A DNA stretch of 64,000 nucleotides from JAFECT01 sp963838235 (GTDB lineage Bacteria; Pseudomonadota; Alphaproteobacteria; Caulobacterales; Caulobacteraceae). The notes beneath the pieces were generated by a model. That model was not told where the DNA came from. It worked only from the letters and a program-made list of their open reading frames with translations, and made no database searches. The stretch spans positions 248,001 through 312,000 of the forward strand of contig CAWIQJ010000005.1 of NCBI GenBank assembly GCA_963838235.1, given 5' to 3'. This document shows positions 40,550-50,500 of this stretch, piece by piece (position 1 is the first letter of the stretch; each line of letters starts with the position of its first letter). Position numbers and translations under genes: made by a program.

Positions 40550-40760
40550 CGCCTCGAAAGCTGACCCCGGACCGGCTCCGCAAGAGCCACCGGTGTCGAT
40601 GGTGAACCCCTAGACCCAGCCAGGAGAGAAAAGGAGCATCCCAATGTGGCAAGCCGCCCGGTTAGACGGTGTGCGTAGGTCGGGGGCCGAAAGGCCCCCG
40701 CCTGCGGCTAGCTCTACAGACCCCAAAAGGTCTGGAAATCCCTTTTTTCATAAGGATTTC
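40501..40760 (+). repeat. Cluster of five hairpins
   Basis: Stems: GGGGAGG/CCTCCCC (40502-40522), GCGCCCC/GGGGCGC with loop CGTA (40535-40552), CGGGGGCC/GGCCCCCG with GAAA loop (40681-40700), AGACC/GGTCT (40718-40733) and GAAATCC/GGATTTC (40735-40760). The first lies in the end of the phage-like gene and the second spans its stop codon, so that one may be its terminator. The last three lie in DNA where no convincing gene is seen (40550-40900). Confidence 0.6.
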
Positions 40761-41328
40761 AAGCTATGCCTACCATCGCTGCATGGAACTCGATGCAAAG
40801 AGAACCACCACCACAACAACACCCGTTGCGGGCCGGGAAGCGAAATCCCGCCGCACAACAAACAGCGGGGGACTGGCGGCAAGCCGCTCTGCCGCGACTG
40901 CGCCAGCCTCAACGCCCAGGGGAAGTGACCCGGTCGTAGAATATCAGTTCCCAGTAAGGCCCTGTGGGCTCTCCGTCGATCACGTCATAGGTTCGGCGAG
41001 GGCTCGCACCCTCAGGCCATGCTGCATCGCAACAGCCAGCGCTCGAAGGCCCTCGGCCCTCTCCCCGTGAAACCGGATGGTTGGCTCCGGAAACGAGTGG
41101 CCCTCCCCACCCTCGCAGGAACTCGAAGGTCTCGACGCCGTTCTGCGACAAATCCTGACCTCGCGCTCGATCCCGGCATCTAACGCCCGGCAACCGTTGC
41201 CATCCGGCAAAACACGGTCCCTTGAGATTCCTTGGGTTTCAGCGGTCATTCTAGGTCCAACCGGCGCGTTTCAGCCCCTACGGGCATGATCCGTGCCGCC
41301 CCCCGCCCGAAGCGTGGTCAGTCGGCCC

Positions 41329-41515
41329 ATGGCCAAGAAGCCCATCACCCTCGCGGAAGCGTTACGCACCGGGCGCGTTGCCGAGCTTTGCCGCCCAAGC
41401 GCAGAAAGCCGGAGTCGGGCCAGCCGAGGAAGCCGATTTCGCGAACGCCGTTCGCGTCATTGTCACGCCGCCGCCAATCAAAAGGTCGAACATCGCGTTC
41501 TGCATCAGGCGATGA
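41329..41515 (+). pseudogene. Small IS-associated hypothetical protein, frameshifted
   Basis: ATG 41329 begins MAKKPITLAEALRTGRVAE; after one shift it reads FAAQAQKAGVGPAEEADFANA and VRVIVTPPPIKRSN. From memory, similar short proteins beginning MAKKP.TLAEAL accompany IS1595-type transposases in alphaproteobacteria. It converges on the end of the transposase. In 40940-41328 only a broken minus-strand frame (PEPTIRFHGERAEGLRALA) is visible, with no recognisable product. Confidence 0.45.
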
Positions 41516-42352
41516 AACGAGCGGAAAGTGAACTCGCCCAGATAGCGGTTCATATGCTTCCGCGAGATGTGAATGTGCGTCGAGGCAATCGACCGCTGAA
41601 CAACCACCAGAAGCTCTCGACGTTGTTGACGTGGTGAAGCGTGCCGCTCTCGTCGCGCTTCGCGTATTCCTTTTCGCGAGTGCACGACCGTGCCGTGCTT
41701 GTAGTCGTCGCCAGTGAGTAAGGCATAGCCGACGTTGTTCGTCGGTGGAGACCGTCGTGCGGCGGCTGCGACGTTGGTCCAAGCACCACCCGAGCGGAGG
41801 GTCGCCTTGCGGGCGTCCAGGATCACCTGGGCGCGCATCGGGCCACCGCGTTCCTTCATGCCGATCACGGCGGTTTTGCCGTATCGTCCGGACCCGGACG
41901 GCCCGGCGTGTCGGGACGGACGCCGCCCATGTAGGCTTCGTCAATCTCGACGTGCCCCTTCAGGGCGACGAACTCGTCGGCCGCGCCCATCAGGTCGCGG
42001 ATTTGCTGGCCCATCCGCCAAGCGGTTTTGTAGGTCACGCCGAGTTCGCGCTGAAGCTCTTTGCCGCTCACGCCGTGGCGCGTCGTGACGAACAGGTAGA
42101 TCGCGTAGAACCACAGGGTGAGGGGCGTACGGCTGTCCTGAAAAATCGTGCCCGCGCACGGGTAAACGTGGTCGCCACAGTGCGCGCATGAGAACGCCCG
42201 GCGCTTGGCCAGGGCGTGAAAAGTCGCTTCCACGACCCCGCATTTGCGGCAGGTGTGGCGGAGGCCGAACCGGACCGACATCAGGTGCGCCAGACAGGCT
42301 TCGTCGTCTGGGAACCGTTGAAGAAGTCTCGAACTGTCAGCTTGTTGGCCAT
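41362..42352 (-). pseudogene. IS1595/ISXO2-type transposase, frameshifted
   Basis: The real start is ATG 42352 (MANKLTVRDFF, then a shift to RFPDDEACLAHL). A zinc ribbon follows (CRKCG ... CAHCG), then SGKELQRELGVTYKTAWRMGQQI and the first catalytic region GHVEIDEAYMGG. After shifts near 41880, 41690 and 41600 the C-terminal part reads HGTVVHSRKG, NNVESFWWLF, RSIASTHIHISRKHMNRYL and GEFTFRSFHRLMQNAMFDLL. The family transposes by a DDE-type mechanism. At least four indels make it inactive. Terminal inverted repeats were not identified. The 3' end is uncertain. Confidence 0.85.
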
Positions 42353-42401
42353 CTGGCGTCTCCGATAACGCCAATATGCCGGCCGATTTATACGTGCGTC
42401 A

Positions 42402-42416
42402 AGGGGATAATCCCCT
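42402..42416. repeat. Palindrome near the IS remnant
   Basis: AGGGGAT-A-ATCCCCT, 50 bases upstream of the transposase start. It could be part of the insertion-sequence end or a neighbouring terminator; nothing decides between them. Confidence 0.35.
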
Positions 42417-42486
42417 CGGCCTTGACCACGCGGATATGTTCCCTAAATGTTCTGGAATTCCTCGCTGTTCGAAAAAGGCCGTCCCA

Positions 42487-42665
42487 ATGCCCAAACCGCC
42501 CGCACCCACGTCGTACGATCGGCAACCAAACGACGGCTTCGGCCCTGGCAACCCAGGTCGGCTGCCGGGCTCGCGAAACCGCGCGTCGGGGGCTCGCGGT
42601 GGCAAGGGACCCTGCACGGTCTCGAGGCGGTGCTGCTGAGCGAAGGCGAGTTGCATGAGGCGTGA
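42487..42665 (+). pseudogene. DUF5681-like small protein, frameshifted
   Basis: ATG 42487 begins MPKPPAPTSYDRQPNDGFGP then GNPGRLPGSRNRASG, close to the GxSGNPxGRPKGSxNK opening of DUF5681 proteins, common near mobile elements. After one shift near 42595 the tail LHGLEAVLLSEGELHEA ends at TGA 42665. Confidence 0.5.
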
Positions 42666-42673
42666 TCGGCTGC

Positions 42674-42770
42674 GACCGTAAAATACGGTCGGTTTACGGT
42701 CGGCGCGGCGAGCGACGGACCCCGCTCACCGCGCGGCCGGCGCCGTAAAATGCGGTGAAATACGGTGGAT
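42674..42770. repeat. Repeated TACGGT/ACCGTA elements
   Basis: GACCGTA-AAA-TACGGTC is a perfect inverted repeat (42674-42690), followed by TTTACGGTCGG, then CCGTAAAATGCGG (42743-42755) and AAATACGGT (42760-42767). Five copies of the same hexamer or its complement lie within 100 bases, in front of the GT2 gene. This could be an operator array. The remaining DNA to 42922 has no gene. Confidence 0.5.
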
Positions 42771-42922
42771 CATCGCCGGCCAGGTCCAGGAAGGTGGAGA
42801 GGGACGGGTCGGTTAACAAACCCTTCGCCCGGGGCGGCGACAATCCGCCCCTCCGGACGCGTCCGGCATGGACTATGCTCGCGGTTGGACAGCCCGTCTT
42901 ACGGGCGGGGCAGGGATACAGA

Positions 42923-43927
42923 ATGGGCGTGTCGAAACCAGCGCTGTCGGTGGTAGCGCCTTGCTTCAACGAGGAGGCGTCCCTGCCGGAGTTCGTCCGG
43001 CGGACCACGGCGGCGTGCCAGGCGGTGGTCGGCGACGACTATGAGCTGATCCTGGTCAACGACGGCTCGCGCGACGCGACCTGGGCCTGCATCCGGGCCC
43101 TGGCGTCGGGCGATCTGCGGATCGTGGGCCTGAACCTGTCGCGCAACCACGGCCACCAGCTGGCGGTGACCGCGGGCCTCGGCCGTGCGGCCGGCGAGCG
43201 GGTAATGATTATCGACGCTGATCTGCAGGACCCGCCCGAGCTGCTGGGCGAGTTGATGGCGCGGATGGATGCGGGCGCCGACGTGGTCTATGCGCGCCGC
43301 CGGCGCCGGTCGTCGGAGAGCGTGCTGAAACTTGCGACCGCGCACCTGTTCTATCGCCTGCTGCGGCTGCTCTCGGACGTGGAGATTCCCCAGGACACCG
43401 GCGACTTCCGCCTGATCTCGCGCCGCATCGTCGATCGCCTGAACGAGATGCCGGAACAGGACCGCTTCCTGCGCGGCATGGTCGCCTGGCTGGGCGGTGT
43501 GCAGGCGGAGGTGAACTACGACCGCGACGCGCGCTTCGCAGGAAAGACCAACTATACGTTCGGCAAGATGCTGCGCCTGGCGATTGCCGGCATGACCAGC
43601 TTCTCCACCTGGCCGCTCCGGCTCGCAGGGTTCATGGCTGCGGTCGGCGCCCTGACGGGCGTGGGGATCGCCATCTATGTGATGGCTGGCTTTTTGGTCG
43701 GGCGCGCGGCGCCGGGCTGGACCAGCCTTGCGCTGATCATGACCTTCTTTGCGACCGTACAGTTCGCCTGCCTCGGCATCATGGGCGCCTACCTCGGCCG
43801 CATCTTCATGCAGGTGAAGGGCCGGCCGCTCTACCTGGTCGACGAAGAGATCGGCGGCGACCGGCGCGACGACGCCGAACCGCGGCTGGAGGCCCCGCAT
43901 TTGGAGGCAATCCGTGGAAGTCGCTGA
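42923..43927 (+). CDS. GT2 family glycosyltransferase (DPM1/GtrB-like)
   Basis: 334 residues from ATG 42923. The GT-A domain shows VVAPCFNEEASLPEFV, LILVNDGSRDATW, MIIDADLQDPPELL (the DxD metal site) and RFLRGMVAWLGG. Two C-terminal membrane helices follow (FMAAVGALTGVGIAIYVMAG; LALIMTFFATVQFACLGIMG). The architecture is that of polyprenyl-phosphate sugar transferases: the enzyme loads a sugar from a nucleotide donor onto undecaprenyl phosphate. It overlaps the methyltransferase by 14 bases. A broken fragment of a second copy lies at 37253-37327. Confidence 0.9.
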   Translation: MGVSKPALSVVAPCFNEEASLPEFVRRTTAACQAVVGDDYELILVNDGSRDATWACIRALASGDLRIVGLNLSRNHGHQLAVTAGLGRAAGERVMIIDADLQDPPELLGELMARMDAGADVVYARRRRRSSESVLKLATAHLFYRLLRLLSDVEIPQDTGDFRLISRRIVDRLNEMPEQDRFLRGMVAWLGGVQAEVNYDRDARFAGKTNYTFGKMLRLAIAGMTSFSTWPLRLAGFMAAVGALTGVGIAIYVMAGFLVGRAAPGWTSLALIMTFFATVQFACLGIMGAYLGRIFMQVKGRPLYLVDEEIGGDRRDDAEPRLEAPHLEAIRGSR

Positions 43928-44612
43928 GTTCGACAAGTTCGCCGACGAATATCTGGCGATCCACACCGAAAACCTGAAGCTCAGCGGTGAGACGCCGGAC
44001 TATTTCGCCCGCTATAAGATCGACGAACTGCGCCGGCGTTGGAGCGCGGGACATAGGCCCGAGCCGCGCGCGATCCTCGACTTCGGCTCCGGCGTCGGGG
44101 CCTCGCTGCCGCACCTCGCGCGTGCGTTTCCGACCGCGGCCCTGACCGCCATCGACGTGTCCGAACGCAGCCTCGAGATTTCGAAGCAGCGCTATCCCGA
44201 GCTTGGTCGACGCGTGCTCTATTCCGGCGACGGCGAGCTGCCGCTGGAGGCGGCCGGCTTCGACCTGATCTTCACCGCCTGCGTCTTCCACCACATCGAT
44301 GCGGCGCAGCACGTCGAGCTGTTCGGCCGCCTGCGCAAGCTGCTGCGGCCCGGCGGCGCGCTGGTGGTGTTCGAGCACAATCCGGTCAATCCGGTGACCC
44401 GCTATATCGTCGCGACCTGTCCCTTCGACGCGAACGCGGTGCTGATCCCGGGACCGGTGCTGAAGGCGCGCCTGGGCGAGGCCGGGTTCACCACGGTGGA
44501 GGTGCGCTACACCGGCTTCTTCCCGCGCGCGCTGGCCGCGCTTCGGTCTGCGGAACCCTGGCTGGCATGGCTGCCGGTGGGCGCCCAGCACTACGCGTTC
44601 GCGGTCGCCTGA
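43914..44612 (+). CDS. Class I SAM-dependent methyltransferase
   Basis: 232 residues from GTG 43914, coupled to the GT2 gene. Motif I is ILDFGSGVGASLPHLARAFP, followed by LTAIDVSERSLEISKQRYPE. The post-I region FDLIFTACVFHHIDAAQH and LLRPGGALVVFEHNPVNP are standard for small-molecule or sugar/lipid methyltransferases. The substrate is unknown; the coupled glycosyltransferase suggests a glycolipid or surface glycan, which is inference. Confidence 0.88.
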   Translation: MEVAEFDKFADEYLAIHTENLKLSGETPDYFARYKIDELRRRWSAGHRPEPRAILDFGSGVGASLPHLARAFPTAALTAIDVSERSLEISKQRYPELGRRVLYSGDGELPLEAAGFDLIFTACVFHHIDAAQHVELFGRLRKLLRPGGALVVFEHNPVNPVTRYIVATCPFDANAVLIPGPVLKARLGEAGFTTVEVRYTGFFPRALAALRSAEPWLAWLPVGAQHYAFAVA

Positions 44613-44715
44613 CTCAGCGTGGCGACCTGGGGATTGAACCGCGGCGACGTCCGGGTAGACTGACGACCTTCACTCTAGAACGAATGAATTGTACTTCGAG
44701 TCCGGAGGGCGATCG

Positions 44716-46347
44716 ATGACGAGAGACCCGCGTCGCGTGTCACGGGCGCTGCTGGCGTCGGCGGCGGCACTGGTCGGACTGGCCTCCGCATCGCCGAGCT
44801 GGGCGGCGCGCTGTGAGGACCTGGTCAACCTCAAACTGCCCGACACCACGATAAAGAGCGCAACCTCGGTCGCCGCGGGCGCCTTCTCCGGACCCGACAA
44901 GGTCGCCCATCCGGAGCTGCCGGCGTTCTGCCGGGTCGTTGCTGCGGTGCGCAGCGCGCCGGACTCCGACATCGCGGTGGAGGTCTGGCTGCCGAGCGAG
45001 CCCTGGGCGCGCGTCTTCCACGGCAACGGCAATGGCGGGTTCGCCGGTCTCCTCGCGTCGGGCTATCCCGGCATGGCGGCGGGTCTGGGCCGCGGCTATG
45101 CGACGGCGACCACCGACATGGGCACGGCGCCGGCCACGCCACTGAACGGCGACGCTCTGATCGGCCATCCGCAGAAATGGAAGGACTGGGGCCGCCGCTC
45201 GACCCACGTCATGACGGTGACCGGCAAGGCGATCGCCAAGGCCTTCTACGGCCAGGACGCCCTGCATTCCTACTTCACCGGCTGCTCTACCGGCGGCCAG
45301 CAGGGGCTGATCGAGGCGCAATACTATCCGGACGACTATGACGGGATACTGGTCGGCGCTCCGGTGGTGAACCGCACCTGGGGTCACGCGGCGGCGGTCT
45401 GGGACTGGCAGGCGGCCAACGGGTCGCCCGGGCGCAAGCTGTCGGCCGTCAAGCTCGCGCTGCTGAACAAGACCGCGATCGCCGATTGTCGCGGGGCGGG
45501 CAACGGCGTCGCGTCCGACCCTTTCATCGCCGATCCCGCCGCCTGCCGGTTCGACCCGGCGACGCTGGTCTGTCGCGACGGGGATACCGACACCTGCCTG
45601 ACCCCGGCCGAGGTGGCGACCGCGAAGGCCTTCTATTCCGGTCCGCTGAACCGCGCGGGGCGTCGCGCCTACTTCGGATGGCTTCCGGGCAGCGAGGGGT
45701 CGAACGTCCTGGGTTGGAGCTACCTCGAGACGCCGCCCGGCAACGAGCCCGCCTTCGGCGGACTGTTCAAATGGGTGTTCGGCGCCAAGGTGGATTGGCG
45801 CCGGTTTGATTTCGACCGCGACATGCCCAGGGTCGACGCGGCGCTCGGGCCGGATCTGAACGACGTCACGCGCGGCAACCTGAAGGCGTTCGCGGCGCGC
45901 GGCGGCAAGCTGATCGTCTATCAGGGCTGGGCCGACAACCTGGTGGCGCCGCTGCAGACGGTCGCCTTCTATGAGAGGGCCGGTCGCGCGGCGGGTGGGA
46001 CGGCGAAGGCGCGGGGCTTCGCCCGGCTGTTCCTGGCGCCGGGCGTCATGCACTGCGGCGGCGGTCCGGGCCCGTCGGCGTTCAATTCCGCCAACGGCGG
46101 CTTCCCCAGGCCGCCTTCCGAGTCGGCCGACGACGATCTGTTCGTGGCCCTGAGCCGCTGGGTCGAGGCAGGCGTCGCGCCGTCGCAGGTCGTCGCCACC
46201 CGCTATGCCGACGGGTCCGCGGCCAAGGTCGTGGGGATGCGCCGTCCGCTCTGCGCCTGGCCCGAGAAGGCCTGGTATCGGGGGAAGGGCGACCTCAACG
46301 ACGCCGCCAGTTTCGTCTGCGCCGTGGCGAAACCGTCCGCCAACTGA
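44716..46347 (+). CDS. Tannase / feruloyl esterase family protein
   Basis: 543 residues from ATG 44716, with GGAGGG upstream. The signal peptide ends in SPSWAA. The nucleophile motif YFTGCSTGGQQGL (about residue 195) is the family GCSTGG with catalytic Ser; WADNLVAPLQT and GVMHCGGGPGPSAF supply the Asp and His regions. Family members hydrolyse feruloyl or galloyl esters of plant polymers, outside the inner membrane. It stands alone on the + strand, ending 49 bases before the tRNA. Confidence 0.88.
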   Translation: MTRDPRRVSRALLASAAALVGLASASPSWAARCEDLVNLKLPDTTIKSATSVAAGAFSGPDKVAHPELPAFCRVVAAVRSAPDSDIAVEVWLPSEPWARVFHGNGNGGFAGLLASGYPGMAAGLGRGYATATTDMGTAPATPLNGDALIGHPQKWKDWGRRSTHVMTVTGKAIAKAFYGQDALHSYFTGCSTGGQQGLIEAQYYPDDYDGILVGAPVVNRTWGHAAAVWDWQAANGSPGRKLSAVKLALLNKTAIADCRGAGNGVASDPFIADPAACRFDPATLVCRDGDTDTCLTPAEVATAKAFYSGPLNRAGRRAYFGWLPGSEGSNVLGWSYLETPPGNEPAFGGLFKWVFGAKVDWRRFDFDRDMPRVDAALGPDLNDVTRGNLKAFAARGGKLIVYQGWADNLVAPLQTVAFYERAGRAAGGTAKARGFARLFLAPGVMHCGGGPGPSAFNSANGGFPRPPSESADDDLFVALSRWVEAGVAPSQVVATRYADGSAAKVVGMRRPLCAWPEKAWYRGKGDLNDAASFVCAVAKPSAN

Positions 46348-46395
46348 AGCCGCCGGTCGGTCGAAGCCAGGGGCGTGAACCCGCGCCGTGGCGAT

Positions 46396-46471
<76 letters not shown>

Positions 46472-46591
46472 GCGCCGTCGGACGGGGCGGGCCCCAGCGG
46501 CGTTCCCGACCGGGCCGCGCGAAGCGCTCCGGCGAGGAGGCGGTCACTTACTGGTTCCGGACCAGCTGCGCAAGCACGCGTCTCCGCGGTT

Positions 46592-47095
46592 TCAGAGGCG
46601 GAAGTGCTCGAACCAGCGCACGATCAGCGGCGCGTCCTCGGCGTCATAGCCGATCAGGACCATGCCGGTCTCGGTAACGGGCTTGTAGATGCCGGGCTTG
46701 GACAAGACCGTGGCGGCGGTCCCGCCCAGGCGCAGCTGGGGATTGGCCAGGGCGAATCGCTGCATGGCGTCGTAGGTCGCCGCGGCGATCGGGTGGATCA
46801 GCTTGCGCGCCCGGTGGGCCTTGGCGATGTAGACCCGCAGGAAGGCCATCTCCGCGCGCACCGGGGCCATCCATTGCAGCTCCACCGTGGAGACGCCGAC
46901 CACCTCGCCCGCGTCGTAGGCGGCTATACACAGGGTCTTGGAGCGGGCGACCGGATCGATCTCGGGGACCAACGCGCCGTCGCGGCTCCAAAGGGCGATG
47001 ACGTCCAACTCCGTCCGAACATCGTTCCTGCGCCAGACGTCCCTGAGCTCGAGGTCCGTTCCCGCGATTCGGTTGGCGCCCGGTTCGGAATTCAT
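46592..47095 (-). CDS. GNAT-like N-acetyltransferase family protein
   Basis: 167 residues from ATG 47095. The strand-helix pattern with KTLCIAAYDAGEVVGVSTVEL then EMAFLRVYIAKAHRARKLIHP resembles the core of GNAT acyltransferases (the RxxxxG/A acetyl-CoA loop is approximate), and a long helix follows. I did not find a diagnostic motif for a named subgroup. It lies 120 bases from the tRNA. Confidence 0.6.
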   Translation of the reverse strand: MNSEPGANRIAGTDLELRDVWRRNDVRTELDVIALWSRDGALVPEIDPVARSKTLCIAAYDAGEVVGVSTVELQWMAPVRAEMAFLRVYIAKAHRARKLIHPIAAATYDAMQRFALANPQLRLGGTAATVLSKPGIYKPVTETGMVLIGYDAEDAPLIVRWFEHFRL

Positions 47096-47543
47096 CGCTT
47101 GCCTCTCGCACCCTGCTCCGCGACCTGACCGAATAGGGAGATCGCGCCCGAATTCAAACCCGAAACCGGCCGCCCGGGCGTCCCGGCGCCCCGATAAGGC
47201 AAAGCTTGCGACCCTGGCTGGCGCGGCCCGGGCGTTCGCTTTTCGCGCGCGAGGCGCAGTGCGGCGCGGGTGCAACGCTCGGCAGGCGCATCTCGTCGAT
47301 CAAGATTCCCGAACCAGGAGTCATTCCAGGTATTCGGACTGCAAAGCCCTGAAGACTCGAGGAGTCTGCTGAGGGTGCGTAGCTGAACGGCTGATTTCTC
47401 TGGAAAATCCGCCGAGAAAAACCGGCGTTTTAGTTGCCAATGGTAAAGGCGTAAGGCACAGGAAAGACCTGCAAACGCGGGCGAGAGCCTGCGTTCCCGT
47501 CGTGCGTTCGCGCGAAACCGGGAATTTGAGGGGGATATCTGTG
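47096..47543. other. Divergent intergenic region before the first autotransporter
   Basis: 448 bases between the minus-strand GNAT-like gene and the first autotransporter. It holds a perfect hairpin AGACTC-GAG-GAGTCT (47353-47367) and, next to the gene, TGAGGGGGATAT (47528-47539). The latter is shared with the leaders of both downstream autotransporters and acts as the ribosome-binding site. No other gene is supported. Confidence 0.5.
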
Positions 47544-50500
47544 ATGCCGACTCGTTCGTCGCTGACCGCCCGTAACAGCAACGTAGCCAAGGATTTCCGC
47601 CCCAATCCGGAGCGCGCGAAGAACCTCTCGCGCAGCGCTCTGCTGCTGGGCACGGCGCTTGGATGCTCCATCGCAGTGTTCGCCTTGGGCGCGCCGGGTA
47701 CGGCCAGCGCCCAGACCTGCACCCCGGTGGTGTCCGGCGGCGTCGATACGGTCACCTGCACGCCCGGAAGCTATCCCACGGGCATCACCGTCACCGATCC
47801 CGCGAACCCGATCGTGGTGACCGTGCAATCCGGCGCGACGATCACCGGCGGCCTCGCGGCTGAAGGCGCGAGCGGAACCTACACGAACGTCACGGTCGCG
47901 GCCGGGAGCACCATCTCGGGCGCCGTTACCGGCGAGGAACTTTATAACGGCGGCGGCGCCATCTACCTGGCGAACGGCGCCGACATCAGCGCCTCCTTCG
48001 AAGGCATCGTCGCCGTCGACGGCAACTCCACGATCTTCAACACCGGCAACATCACGATCAGCGGCTCGTATATCGCCGGGGGGATCGTCACCGGTGAAAA
48101 CGAATTCTCCTATGTGAACAACAGCGGCGCGATCAACATCTCCGGGAACATGTCCCGCGAAGCCGTCGGCATCTACGCGATCGGCACGGTCTACGACAAG
48201 GTCGTCAACACCGGCAGCATCACGATCGACAACACGGGCACGGGCTACACGGCCGGTATCACCTCCCGGAACTTCAAAGGCTACGTCCCCGACGTAGTCT
48301 CCATCACCGCCGGCACGATCAACGTGACCTCAGGCGGTTACGCCATCGGCGTGAACGCGAATTCCTACGACAGCAGCTCGTTCACCGGCACCGGCGCGAT
48401 CACGGTTACCGGCGCCTACGCAGTCGGCGTGAGCCTGCACAGCAACTACGGCGACGTGTACGGCAATCACACCGGCGACATCACGGTGACGGGCCAGACC
48501 GGCGCCGTCGGGATGAGCATCTACGGCTACGACGTCGACGTCGTCCAGAACGGCAACATCTCGGTCAGCACCATCAGCGGCGACGCCACGGCGCTGTCGG
48601 TGGGCGGCTACTTCGGCGAGGTGGTCGTCAACGGCAACGTGACGGCCTATTCGGAGAACGGCAACGCGACCGGCCTGAACGCGCGCGGCTACTACGGCTA
48701 CGGATACGGCTGCTGCAGCGTTGCGAAGGCCGATGAGGAATGCGGTGTGAAGCCCAACCTCTCCAGCCACTCCGGTCCCGGCCTGGTGACGGCGGTCTAC
48801 GGCGACGTGGTCGCCATCGCGCCGCTCGGCACGGCGACCGGCGAGGTCCTGACCACCGGCGGCGGCGAATACGGCTACGTCTACGTTTCGGGCAATGTGG
48901 TCGCGCTCGGCTTTACCGGCGCGACGGGCATCAGCCTGACGACCGGCGGAAACGCCTATGTAACGGTGGGCGGTAATGTGATCGCCGACACGGTCTTCGG
49001 CGACGCCACGGGCATCGACGTGAACAGCGCCTACGATGTGAACATCCACGTCGGGGGAAGCGTTGGGGCCTATACGACTTTCGGCGACGCCGTCGGCATC
49101 AATGCACCCGCCAACGATGGCAGCGTGTACATCGGTGTGGGCGGAAACGTGGTCGCCTCGTCGATCTACGGCAATGCGACGGGGATCAAGACCTATGGGT
49201 ACGACGGCGCGACCATCAAGGTCGGCGGCAGTGTCGAAGCCTATTCGAAATATGGCAACGCGACCGGCATCAACACATCGGCTTACGATTCGATGTACAC
49301 CCGGGTGGGCGGCGACGTGACCGCGATCGCGGACCACGGCTACGCCACCGGCATCACCTCCTACGTGACCAAGGGCTCCGACTATACCGACACCGTCATC
49401 GTCGGCGGCAATGTGACGGCCTACGGCCGTTACGGCGCGGTCGGCGTCGAAGTGTTCAACCTCAGCGGCGGCAATTCGAGCGTCTCCATCGGCGGCGATG
49501 TTGTGGCCGAGAGCTATGTCGGAACCGCCGTCGGCGTGATCTCCGAATCGGCGGGTAGCAGCTCGGTGTCCGTGGGCGGCAGTGTCATCGCAGAGTCGGG
49601 ATTGAGTTACGCCGCGGGCGTCGTCTCATTATCCGATTACAATTCTTCGGTGACCGTCGGCGGCAGCGTCATCGCCGAAGGCTACATCGGCGCCATCGGC
49701 GTCCGGTCGCAGGCCTACGTCGATGGCTTTTCGTCAGAGGTCTCCGTCGGCGGCGACGTGGTCGCCGAGACGGTCTTCGGCAACGCCACGGGCGTGAAGT
49801 CCTACGCCGAAGGCTACGCCTACGCCCGGGTCGGCGGCAACGTGATCGCCGAGACCGGCAACGGCTATGCGGTCGGCGTGAACGTCTATTCGGAAGACGG
49901 CGTGACGGATGACGCGGTCGCCAAGGTCTACGGCAACGTGACCGTTGTCGGCTCATCGGGCGCCACCGGCGTCGAAGCGCGCGCCTACGGCGACGCCAGC
50001 GTCTTCGTCGGCGGCAACATCACGGCCGTGGCCATTGGCGGCGAAGCAATCGGCGCCTTGGCGGAATCCGGGTACACCTCATCGGTGACGGTGGAAGGCA
50101 GCATTGTCGCGGTCGGCACGTACGCCGTCGGCGCCGAGGCGGAGGGTCGCTGGGCCTATGTCACGGTCGGCGGCAACGTCACCGCGGCAGCGTCGGGCGG
50201 CGAGGCGATCGGTGTCGCTGCCGTCAGCGCCTACCAGAGCGACATCTCCGTCGACGGCAACATCGTGGCCGTCTCGGTCGGCGGGACCGCTGTCGGCGCG
50301 CTGGCCGAGGCGATCGATGGAAACGTGTCGATCTCGGTCGACGGCGGGGTGACAGCCGAGAGCTTCGGCGGGTCCGGCGCGATTGGGGTCGCGGGCATTG
50401 CGGAATACGACGTCACCGTCTTCGTCGACGGCCCGATCCTGGCGGAAGGCAACATCGCCGCCGGCGTTCTGGCAGAAAGCTACAACGGCGGCTCGGTCTT

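Noticed and set aside
40644..40928. An open frame of 94 codons with a GGAGAGAAAAGGAG sequence upstream, and a smaller one from ATG 40766 with AAGGA upstream
   Set aside because: Both run through perfect hairpins and low-complexity sequence, neither resembles a protein I know, and the region is full of remnants. Not enough support for a gene.
40909..41249. A minus-strand gene containing PEPTIRFHGERAEGLRALA
   Set aside because: It needs a frameshift, has no recognisable domain, and lacks a clear start. I mention it only under the neighbouring entry.
48330..49337. Very long minus-strand open frames inside the autotransporters (for example 57800-61162, 52742-54385)
   Set aside because: They are antisense shadows of GC-rich, codon-biased repeats. 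Their translations are Asp/Val/Gly/Arg-rich repeats without a start context or domain.
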